From JBBRHH01 sp038222915 (GTDB lineage: Bacteria > Planctomycetota > Phycisphaerae > Tepidisphaerales > Tepidisphaeraceae), in the NCBI GenBank assembly GCA_038222915.1, contig JBBRHH010000430.1:1-5504 (forward strand): DNA of 5,504 bases, in the 5' to 3' direction. Positions 1-5,504 of the stretch are shown in pieces. Numbering within the stretch: the first letter of the stretch is position 1; each line of letters starts with the position of its first letter. Made by a program: the position numbers and the translations under genes. The notes beneath the pieces were generated by a model. The model made no database searches. It worked only from the letters and a program-made list of their open reading frames with translations, and had not been told where the DNA came from.

Positions 1-1163
1 TAGATCCTGAACTGCTCGCGACTTACGACAAGCTGGGCATCCCATTGCGCGAGCGCGAGGCGTTGCTGGGTATCGAGCCGCGAACGCCGATCGCCGTGGA
101 CGCGGTGTTCGACAGCGTTTCGGTCGCCACCACCTTTAAGAAGGAGCTGGCCTCCAAGGGCATCATCTTCTGCTCGTTCAGCGAGGCCGTTCGCGAGCAT
201 CCGGAACTGATCAAGGAATACATGGGGTCGGTTGTCCCATATTCGGACAATTTTTATGCGACCCTGAATGCGGCCGTGTTTACCGACGGGTCGTTCGTCT
301 ATATCCCAAAGGGCGTTCGCTGCCCGATGGAGCTTTCAACCTATTTCCGCATCAATGCCAAGTCGACTGGCCAATTTGAGCGCACTCTGATCATCGCAGA
401 CGAGGGGGCGTACGTGAGCTATCTGGAGGGGTGCACCGCCCCGATGCGAGATGAGAACCAGCTACATGCGGCGGTGGTGGAACTGGTCGCGATGAAGGAC
501 GCGCAGATCAAGTATTCGACGGTACAGAACTGGTATCCGGGCGATAAAGAGGGCAAGGGTGGGATTTACAACTTCGTGACCAAGCGTGGCGCCTGCCGCG
601 GTGAGAACTCGAAGATCTCGTGGACGCAGGTGGAGACCGGATCGGCCATTACCTGGAAATATCCGAGTTGTATTTTGCAGGGCGACAACAGTGTGGGCGA
701 GTTTTACTCGGTGGCGTTGACCAACAACCGCCAGCAGGCCGACACCGGCACGAAGATGATCCACATTGGGAAGAATACCAAGAGCACGATCGTCTCGAAG
801 GGTATTTCTGCGGGTAAAGGCCAGAACACGTATCGAGGCCTCGTTAAAATCCTTAAAGGGGCATCCAACAGCCGCAATTACACGCAGTGCGACTCGCTGC
901 TGCTGGGCGATCAGTGCGGCGCGCACACGACGCCCTACATTGACGTTCGCAACACCAGTTCCAAGGTGGAGCACGAGGCGTCGACTTCGAAGATTGGCGA
1001 GGATCAGCTTTTCTACTGCAAGACGCGCGGGATTTCGCTGGAAGACTCCGTCAACATGATCGTGAACGGCTTCTGCAAGGAAGTCTTCAGGGAGCTACCT
1101 ATGGAGTTCGCGGTTGAGGCCCAGAAGTTACTCGGGGTAAGTTTGGAAGGAAGTGTCGGCTGA
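1..1163 (+). CDS. sufB: SufB, Fe-S cluster scaffold subunit of SufBC2D (5' partial)
   Basis: SufB is the cytoplasmic scaffold subunit of SufBC2D; it receives sulfur from SufS/SufE and helps build the nascent Fe-S cluster. The frame is open from base 3 (DPELLATYDKLGIP...) to the TGA at 1161-1163, giving 386 residues. E. coli SufB has 495, so roughly 100 N-terminal residues lie upstream. A TTG at 45 is not the start, because family-like sequence continues in front of it. Counting against E. coli SufB from memory, the residues reported as important are all kept: Arg226 and Asn228 (here 116 and 118), Cys254 in EGCTAP (144), Gln285 and Trp287 in STVQNW (175 and 177), Lys303 (194), Cys405 in YTQCDS (296, codon 888-890) and Glu434 in EHE (325). 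The C-terminus SLEGSVG is family-typical, so the gene was not damaged by the hicAB pair 23 bp downstream. SufB and SufD are paralogues; these motifs favour SufB. Identification is very secure. Confidence 0.98.
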   Translation, partial: DPELLATYDKLGIPLREREALLGIEPRTPIAVDAVFDSVSVATTFKKELASKGIIFCSFSEAVREHPELIKEYMGSVVPYSDNFYATLNAAVFTDGSFVYIPKGVRCPMELSTYFRINAKSTGQFERTLIIADEGAYVSYLEGCTAPMRDENQLHAAVVELVAMKDAQIKYSTVQNWYPGDKEGKGGIYNFVTKRGACRGENSKISWTQVETGSAITWKYPSCILQGDNSVGEFYSVALTNNRQQADTGTKMIHIGKNTKSTIVSKGISAGKGQNTYRGLVKILKGASNSRNYTQCDSLLLGDQCGAHTTPYIDVRNTSSKVEHEASTSKIGEDQLFYCKTRGISLEDSVNMIVNGFCKEVFRELPMEFAVEAQKLLGVSLEGSVG

Positions 1164-1186
1164 CCTTTGGCCGTGGGGAAAACGCC

Positions 1187-1387
1187 ATGCCAAAGAAGAT
1201 TCGAGAACTGAAACAAATGCTTAGAGTCGCCGGACGGACATTAATGGATGGTGGAAAAGGAAGCCATACGAAATGGCAGCATAAACGCGTATCGAGAAAA
1301 GTAATCCTGAGTGGGAGCGACGGCTCGGATGCCTTTCCTTACCAAGAGCGGGACGTAGCGCGGGCAGTAAAGGAAGCGAACGGCTAG
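1187..1387 (+). CDS. hicA: HicA-family toxin (predicted mRNA interferase)
   Basis: This is a small protein of 66 residues. HicA toxins are compact dsRBD-fold ribonucleases that cleave mRNA and are neutralised by HicB. The family signature is visible: an N-terminal helix (KKIRELKQMLRVAG, about residues 3-16), then GKGSH with the presumed catalytic His27, then a strand (KVILSG) and a C-terminal helix after PYQ (about 52-65). The version with a SGSDGSDAFPYQ stretch resembles the HicA subgroup with a GxDGDDAxPYQ-type motif rather than E. coli HicA; this is recalled, not searched. The ATG at 1187 follows GGGGA at 1175-1179 with a 7-nt spacer. It begins 23 bp after the sufB stop and ends 23 bp before the hicB ATG, in the usual toxin-first order. 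Base composition is lower in G+C than the suf genes (47%, 47% and 60% in the three rows 1201-1380). The gene appears intact, with no stop or frameshift; toxicity is not shown by sequence. Confidence 0.9.
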   Translation: MPKKIRELKQMLRVAGRTLMDGGKGSHTKWQHKRVSRKVILSGSDGSDAFPYQERDVARAVKEANG

Positions 1388-1400
1388 GTACGTTGCACGC

Positions 1401-1404
1401 GGAG
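1401..1404 (+). promoter_or_regulatory. Ribosome binding site that decides the hicB start
   Basis: GGAG lies 6 nt before the ATG at 1411 (ggagttgattatg). This supports the ATG over the in-frame TTG at 1393, which has no comparable purine-rich element at the right distance and would add only six residues (MHAELI) outside the HicB fold. Confidence 0.6.
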
Positions 1405-1410
1405 TTGATT

Positions 1411-1716
1411 ATGTCAAAGGCAAGACACAGCGTCATCATTCAATGGTCTGAAGAAGACCAGGTTTATGTTGTTACACTTCCTGAGTGGGGTGGCGTTCAC
1501 ACGCACGGCTCCACATACGCTGAAGCCGCCCAGAATGCGCAGGAGGTTCTTGAGTCACTCATTGAGTCGGAAGGAAAAAATAGCGGCTACGTTCCTCCCG
1601 CCCACGAATTTATGTACCCCGGTCCGAGCGGCTTCTCTTATGATTTGGCACGACCTGCCGCCTTCAACGTGAAGAATTTGAAAGCTACGAAGAAAGTTCG
1701 ACATGCCACTGCTTGA
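1411..1716 (+). CDS. hicB: HicB-family antitoxin
   Basis: This is a protein of 101 residues from the ATG at 1411, predicted to bind and neutralise HicA. The N-terminal half shows the HicB core, a partial RNase H-like fold: strand HSVIIQW (6-12), an acidic turn SEEDQ, strand VYVVTLPEW (18-26), the HTHG turn (30-33), then the helix STYAEAAQNAQEVLESLIE (34-52). Many HicB proteins carry a C-terminal ribbon-helix-helix or helix-turn-helix DNA-binding domain. Here the last 47 or so residues (from about 55) are rich in Pro, Gly, Tyr and Phe and then end in a basic tail (KNLKATKKVRHATA). I see no clear DNA-binding motif in them, so autoregulation is doubtful. The last 14 bp, including the TGA, overlap the sufC start, suggesting translational coupling. 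The family call rests on the core plus the adjacent hicA; the function of the tail is unknown. Confidence 0.88.
   Translation: MSKARHSVIIQWSEEDQVYVVTLPEWGGVHTHGSTYAEAAQNAQEVLESLIESEGKNSGYVPPAHEFMYPGPSGFSYDLARPAAFNVKNLKATKKVRHATA
1689..1696 (+). promoter_or_regulatory. Weak ribosome binding site for sufC inside hicB
   Basis: The purine run GAAGAAAG lies 6 nt before the sufC ATG at 1703 and is within hicB codons. It is a poor match to AGGAGG, so sufC translation probably relies partly on ribosomes finishing hicB, whose stop at 1714-1716 lies just past the sufC start. This is an inference from position. Confidence 0.4.
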
Positions 1717-2482
1717 AATTAAAAACCTCCACGCTCGCGTTGCCGCTCCTGGCGGCAAGGAGATCCTCAAGGGTCTCAATCTCACGATTGCGAAGGGCGA
1801 GGTGCACACGATCATGGGAAGAAATGGCTCTGGCAAGAGCACGCTCTGCCAGGTGCTGGCCGGCCGCGAAACGTATGAAGTGACTCAAGGCACCGTGCGA
1901 TATGACGGGAAAGATCTCTTGGAACTGTCGGCCGAGGAACGTGCCCGCGAAGGCATCTTTCTGGCGTTTCAGCATCCAGTCGAAATTCCCGGCGTAAGCA
2001 CAAGTTACTTTCTCAAAGCGGCCGTCAATGCGATCCGCAAACACAACGGCGAAGACGAACTCGACGCCAAGTCGTTCATCCAACTCGTCCGTGAAAAACA
2101 GGCGATGCTGGAGATCGACCAGACATTCATGAACCGCGCCGTCAACGAAGGCTTTTCCGGCGGCGAGAAGAAACGAAACGAAATTTTCCAGATGGCCGTC
2201 ATCAACCCGATGCTCGGCCTGATGGACGAGACCGATTCAGGCCTCGACATCGACGCCCTTAAGATCGTCGCCAGCGGCGTAAATGCCCTGCATGCTTCGA
2301 AGCCCGATCGCGCAATTCTCCTGGTCACGCATCATCAGAGGCTGTTGAATTACGTGGTCCCTGATAAGGTGCACGTGATGCTCGACGGCCGGATCGCCAA
2401 ATCAGGCGACAAGAGCCTGGCATTGGAATTGGAAGACAAAGGTTACGATTGGGTCGAAGAGGAACTCGCCCAGAAGGCTTAA
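1703..2482 (+). CDS. sufC: SufC, ABC-type ATPase of the SUF system
   Basis: SufC is the soluble ATPase of SufBC2D; ATP binding dimerises it and remodels the SufB-SufD interface for cluster building. The protein has 259 residues, near the family's usual 250. ABC motifs in order are: Walker A GRNGSGKST (39-47), Q-loop Gln90 in FLAFQHP, signature FSGGEKKRNE (151-160), Walker B ending in Asp175 with catalytic Glu176 (LMDETDSGLD), and the H-loop His210 in VTHHQRLL. The signature variant SGGEKKRNE together with DETDSGLD is diagnostic of SufC against transporter ATPases, and no membrane partner is nearby. The second Walker A residue is Arg, where most SufC proteins I recall have Pro (GPNGSGKST). The ATG at 1703 gives the expected N-terminus MPLLEIKNLH and lies 14 bp inside hicB. 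It is followed 13 bp later by sufD. Identification is very secure. Confidence 0.98.
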   Translation: MPLLEIKNLHARVAAPGGKEILKGLNLTIAKGEVHTIMGRNGSGKSTLCQVLAGRETYEVTQGTVRYDGKDLLELSAEERAREGIFLAFQHPVEIPGVSTSYFLKAAVNAIRKHNGEDELDAKSFIQLVREKQAMLEIDQTFMNRAVNEGFSGGEKKRNEIFQMAVINPMLGLMDETDSGLDIDALKIVASGVNALHASKPDRAILLVTHHQRLLNYVVPDKVHVMLDGRIAKSGDKSLALELEDKGYDWVEEELAQKA

Positions 2483-2495
2483 AGGCAATAGGACA

Positions 2496-3863
2496 ATGAC
2501 CCAGTTGGTAGAACATAGACGCGGTTTTCTGGCGAATTTTACGCCAGCGCAAAAGCAGATCGGAGCCAGTGGCCGGATGTGGATCGATCAACTTCGACAG
2601 TCCGGCATCGACCAATTCGGCGCAGTCGGCTTTCCTTCCAACAAGATTGAAGAGTGGCGATTTACCAACGTTCGGCCCATCGCCGAAACCACCTTTGAGC
2701 CTGGCCAGAGCGGCGTCGCCACGACCCGGGCCATCCTGAACGAATACAGCTTTGGTTCTGAAGCGGGCATTGAGCTGGTCTTCGTCAATGGCCATTTCAG
2801 CCCTGACCTTTCAAGCACGGGCCATGTGCCGCGCGGCGTCCGTGTCGAAAGCATCGCCGACGCCCTCGAGAATGATCCAGAACAATTGGAGCCGCACCTC
2901 GGCCGGCTTGCGGACGTCGAGGCCAACCCGTTCGTGGCCCTCAATACCGGCTTCGTGGGAGAAGGCGCGTTCGTCCATGTGGCCCGCAATACCGTCGTCG
3001 AGAGGCCGATCCATCTGTTGTTCATTTCAGAACCGGGTGCGACGCCTACTGTCTCGCATCCGCGTGTCTTGCTCGTCTGCGAAGATTCGGTGCAGGCCAC
3101 TGTTGTTGAGACTTATGCCGGCACTGCCTCAGGGGCATATCTGACCAACTCCGTGACGGAGATTTTCGTTGGCGCCAACTGCCACATCGATCATTGCAAG
3201 ATGCAGCAGGAAGGGCTCGCGGCCTTCCACGTTGCGACGATGCAGGTGACGCTTGGCCGGGATACGAAGTTTGTCTCGCACTCGGCATCGCTGGGCAGCA
3301 AACTCACCCGAAACGATCTCAATGTGTGCATGGCCGGCGAAGGCGCTTACGCGACGTTGAACGGGTTGGTGCTGGCATCCGGCAATCAGCACGTCGACAA
3401 CCACACCCTTCTCGACCACGCCATGCCCAACTGCCCCAGCCACGAGCTTTATAAGCACGTACTGAGCGGCAAGGCGACGGGCGTGTTCAAAGGCAAAATC
3501 CTCGTTCGCCAGAACGCACAAAAGACCGACTCGAAGCAGACGAGCAAATCACTGCTGCTATCGGATGATGCGGTGATGCATTCCCAGCCGGCGCTCGAGA
3601 TTTATGCCGACGATGTGAAGTGCACGCACGGCTCCACCATCGGCCCGGTCGACGAAGAGTCCGTCTTCTATCTCCGCTCGCGCGGCGTCTCGCTCGAAGC
3701 CGCCCGTCATCTACTCAGTTACGCGTTCGCCGCCGACGTGACGCGCCGGATCAAAGTCGCTCCCGTTCGCCGCCGGCTTGAAGAATTCATGGCTGTCCAG
3801 CACGGCCTGCCGCAGGATCTGCGAATCACCGATCTTGGTGCCCACGATGAAAAGGCCAGGTAA
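2496..3863 (+). CDS. sufD: SufD, Fe-S cluster assembly subunit of SufBC2D
   Basis: SufD is the SufB paralogue that pairs with SufB in SufBC2D and is needed for iron acquisition or cluster formation. The protein has 455 residues, slightly longer than the 423 of E. coli SufD. The N-terminal helical region includes GFPSNKIEEWRFTNV (about 46-60), the usual SufD signature. A central right-handed beta-helix region of low complexity follows. The conserved C-terminal core starts at GVFKGKILV (329-337), continues with QNAQKTDSKQTSKSLLLSD, and includes KCTHGSTIG with Cys376 and His378; His378 matches the functionally important His360 of E. coli SufD. It ends with the FYLRSRGVS / LLSYAFAADV region (391-415). 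The ATG at 2496 has AGGA at 2490-2493 very close and AAAGG at 2481-2485 ten nt away, overlapping the sufC stop. The 3' end overlaps the desulfurase gene by 17 bp. SufB is excluded because the upstream gene already carries the SufB Cys405/Glu434 motifs. Confidence 0.97.
   Translation: MTQLVEHRRGFLANFTPAQKQIGASGRMWIDQLRQSGIDQFGAVGFPSNKIEEWRFTNVRPIAETTFEPGQSGVATTRAILNEYSFGSEAGIELVFVNGHFSPDLSSTGHVPRGVRVESIADALENDPEQLEPHLGRLADVEANPFVALNTGFVGEGAFVHVARNTVVERPIHLLFISEPGATPTVSHPRVLLVCEDSVQATVVETYAGTASGAYLTNSVTEIFVGANCHIDHCKMQQEGLAAFHVATMQVTLGRDTKFVSHSASLGSKLTRNDLNVCMAGEGAYATLNGLVLASGNQHVDNHTLLDHAMPNCPSHELYKHVLSGKATGVFKGKILVRQNAQKTDSKQTSKSLLLSDDAVMHSQPALEIYADDVKCTHGSTIGPVDEESVFYLRSRGVSLEAARHLLSYAFAADVTRRIKVAPVRRRLEEFMAVQHGLPQDLRITDLGAHDEKAR
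3837..3840 (+). promoter_or_regulatory. Weak ribosome binding site for the sufS-sufE gene
   Basis: GGTG lies 6 nt before the ATG at 3847, inside the end of sufD. It is a partial Shine-Dalgarno match. The alternative in-frame GTG at 3883 has GGAG overlapping it rather than spaced from it, so it is less likely. The ATG at 3863 that overlaps the sufD stop (TAATG) is in another frame and stops after nine codons. Confidence 0.4.
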
Positions 3864-5504
3864 TGTTGTTGACGATGTTGGAGTGCCGGTAGCCACGCCC
3901 CGGCCGCCCAAAGCTGCCGCTCCACACTTTGATCCTCACAAATTCCGCGCCGACTTTCCCCTTCTCAGCACGACGGCCAACGGCAAACCGCTCATCTATC
4001 TAGACAACGCCGCGACGACGCAAAAGCCACTCGCGGTGATTGAAGCGACCGACCACTATTACCGCGAGCAAAACGCCAACATCCACCGCGGCGTCTACAC
4101 TCTCAGCCAGATTGCCACCGAGGCCTATGAGCAGGCGCGGATCAAGATACAGAAGTTCATCAACGCCGCCGACCGCAAGGAAATCATCTTCACCCGCGGT
4201 ACAACCGAAAGCATCAACCTCGTCGCCAGCAGCTTTGGCCGGTCCAACTTCAACCCCGGCGATGAAATCATCATCTCCGGCATGGAGCATCACTCAAACA
4301 TTGTGCCGTGGCAGATCATCTGCGAACAAACCGGCGCGGTTTTAAAGCCTATTCCGCTGAACGATCACGGCGAACTCCGCCTCGATGAATTCGAACGCAC
4401 GCTCGGGCCGCGCACCAAATTTGTCTCAATCGTCCACCTCTCTAAGTCGCTCGGGACAATCAACCCCGTCGAACGGATCATCGAACTGGCGCACAAGCAA
4501 GGCGTTCCCGTCCTGATCGATGGCGCACAATGGGTCGCCCACGGCCACACCGACGTCCAGGCGCTCGACGCCGATTTTTACGCTTTCTCAAGCCACAAGA
4601 TATTTGGCCCCACTGGCATCGGCGTCCTCTACGGCAAGCAGAAAATCCTTGATGCCATGCCCCCCTACCAGGGCGGTGGCGACATGATCGCCTCCGTCAC
4701 CTTCGAAAAAACCACTTACGCCGACCTACCCAGCAAATTCGAAGCGGGCACGCCGAACATCGCCGGCGGCGTTGGCTTCGGAGCGGCCATCGACTATCTC
4801 AACGCCCATGATTTCGACGCCATGATCGCCTACGAGCATGAGTTGCTCACCTATGCAACCGAGCAGCTGACCACCATCCCAGGCCTTCGCGTGATTGGCA
4901 CGGCCGCCAACAAAGGCAGCGTCCTCTCCTTCTTCATGGACAGCGTCCACCCGCACGATGTTGGCACGTTTCTCGACGCTGAAGGCATCGCCATTCGTAC
5001 CGGCCATCACTGCTGTCAGCCGGTCATGGACCGCTTTCATATTCCCGCGACTGCCCGTGCTTCTATCGCCGCATATAACACGCGCGAGGACATCGATGCC
5101 CTTGTCGCCGCTCTTCATAAGATCGTTAGCAAGGAGTCCGCACGCAGCGCCCGGCAACCAGCGCCCGCATCGCCATCGCTGACGATCAACTATCCGAAGC
5201 CGGCTGCGAAGACACCCAACGCCGCGGCCGAGGAGCTGGCCGAGACTTTCGAATTCCTCGGCGACCGCGATGCACGCAATGAATACATTCTTGAGCTGGG
5301 CGAAAAACTGTCGGCGATGCCGGACGCGCTCAAGACGGACCAATCCCGCGTCCACGGATGCATGAGCACCGTCCATCTGTTCGGCCGCGCAAAGCCCGGA
5401 GCCCCGGCCACGCTCGAATTCGTCGCCGACTCCGATGCCCACATCGTCCGAGGCCTCATCGGCGTTCTTCAGCACCTCTTCTCCGGCCAGCCCGCCAAGG
5501 ACAT
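3847..5504 (+). CDS. sufS: SufS cysteine desulfurase fused to a SufE domain (3' partial)
   Basis: SufS is a PLP enzyme that converts cysteine to alanine and holds the sulfur as a persulfide; SufE accepts that sulfur and hands it to SufB. 552 residues are visible and the frame is open at the window end. After an extension of about 25 residues, the SufS domain covers about 26-431. Aligned by hand to E. coli SufS it has His148 (His123), Asp225 and Gln228 (Asp200, Gln203), Schiff-base Lys251 in SSHK (Lys226), Arg384 and catalytic Cys389 in RTGHHC (Arg359, Cys364), and Arg404 (Arg379); the spacing Lys to Cys is 138 in both. Asn175 is replaced by Lys200. A Pro/Ala-rich linker (about 432-457) leads to a SufE domain: ELAETFEFLGDRDARNEYILELG, then RVHGCMS with Cys505 (Cys51 of SufE) and DSDAHIVRGL. 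About 40 residues of SufE are probably missing past the window. The start at 3847 overlaps sufD by 17 bp; GTG 3883 is the alternative. Confidence 0.95.
   Translation, partial: MKRPGNVVDDVGVPVATPRPPKAAAPHFDPHKFRADFPLLSTTANGKPLIYLDNAATTQKPLAVIEATDHYYREQNANIHRGVYTLSQIATEAYEQARIKIQKFINAADRKEIIFTRGTTESINLVASSFGRSNFNPGDEIIISGMEHHSNIVPWQIICEQTGAVLKPIPLNDHGELRLDEFERTLGPRTKFVSIVHLSKSLGTINPVERIIELAHKQGVPVLIDGAQWVAHGHTDVQALDADFYAFSSHKIFGPTGIGVLYGKQKILDAMPPYQGGGDMIASVTFEKTTYADLPSKFEAGTPNIAGGVGFGAAIDYLNAHDFDAMIAYEHELLTYATEQLTTIPGLRVIGTAANKGSVLSFFMDSVHPHDVGTFLDAEGIAIRTGHHCCQPVMDRFHIPATARASIAAYNTREDIDALVAALHKIVSKESARSARQPAPASPSLTINYPKPAAKTPNAAAEELAETFEFLGDRDARNEYILELGEKLSAMPDALKTDQSRVHGCMSTVHLFGRAKPGAPATLEFVADSDAHIVRGLIGVLQHLFSGQPAKD
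5221..5504 (+). other. SufE-like sulfur acceptor domain within the SufS fusion (3' partial)
   Basis: This is residues 459-552 of the fusion protein, in frame with no stop or start-like break from the desulfurase. The FEFLGDRDARNEYILELGEKL block matches the SufE N-terminal helices, RVHGCMS supplies the acceptor Cys505, and FVADSDAHIVRGLIGVLQHLFSG matches the SufE strand-helix region. The usual GCQSQVW is GCMSTVH here, keeping Gly-Cys-x-Ser. The C-terminal SufE part with its conserved Arg (Arg119 in E. coli) lies beyond the window, so it cannot be checked. Confidence 0.9.

Noticed and set aside
45..47. TTG as the sufB start codon
   Set aside because: The same frame is open up to the window edge and already reads as SufB sequence (LLATYDKLGIP), so the true start is upstream of the window.
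462..974. Minus-strand open frame (170 codons) opposite sufB
   Set aside because: It is antisense to a highly conserved SufB region, its translation has no recognisable motif, and nothing suggests a ribosome binding site or operon context.
1100..1186. A separate promoter for hicAB in the end of sufB
   Set aside because: There is a TTGAGG near 1113, but I could not find a convincing -10 box at the right spacing, and the gap to hicA is only 23 bp.
1164..1186. Terminator or insertion footprint between sufB and hicA
   Set aside because: The 23 bp contain no inverted repeat followed by a T run, and no direct repeat of this segment was seen at the hicB-sufC end.
1393..1395. TTG as the hicB start codon
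   Set aside because: The ATG at 1411 has a well-spaced GGAG, and the six extra residues from the TTG do not belong to the HicB core.
4726..5475. Long minus-strand open frame (249 codons) opposite the desulfurase gene
   Set aside because: It lies wholly antisense to a clear SufS-SufE coding sequence with many conserved motifs. Its translation shows no family I recognise, and long antisense frames are common opposite GC-rich genes.

Overview
The window holds most of a SUF iron-sulfur cluster assembly operon on the + strand. The order is sufB (5' end cut off by the window), hicA, hicB, sufC, sufD and a sufS-sufE fusion (3' end cut off by the window). All genes run in the same direction. Gaps are 23 bp or less and two junctions overlap, so a single polycistronic transcript is likely. 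No tRNA, rRNA, CRISPR array, insertion sequence or convincing terminator was seen, and there is no stretch over 300 bp without a gene.

Region by region: (1) 1-1163 is the C-terminal 386 residues of SufB, the scaffold subunit, with the residues known to matter in the E. coli protein all conserved. (2) 1187-1716 is a HicA toxin / HicB antitoxin pair placed between sufB and sufC, a position where no toxin-antitoxin module is normally expected. Its base composition is lower in G+C (about 52% by hand count of 420 bases) than rows of the flanking suf genes (55-68% in the rows counted). The end of hicB overlaps the start of sufC by 14 bp. (3) 1703-2482 is SufC, the ABC-type ATPase. (4) 2496-3863 is SufD. 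(5) 3847-5504 is a cysteine desulfurase of the SufS type continuing in frame into a SufE-like sulfur acceptor domain.

Working together: the SufS part takes sulfur from cysteine onto Cys389, the fused SufE part should accept it on Cys505, and the SufBC2D complex builds the cluster using ATP hydrolysis by SufC. HicA/HicB is a predicted mRNA-interferase toxin and its antitoxin. Its capture inside this housekeeping operon is the most unusual aspect of the window. A second oddity is that the SufS domain carries Lys200 where the family has a conserved PLP-contacting Asn (Asn175 in E. coli SufS).

Organism: a moderately GC-rich bacterium (high 50s percent by impression), probably neither an enterobacterium nor a Firmicute, because the gene order is BCD-S with SufE fused to SufS and no SufA or SufU is seen. 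Planctomycetota, Verrucomicrobiota or Acidobacteriota are reasonable guesses, but the sequence alone does not settle this.
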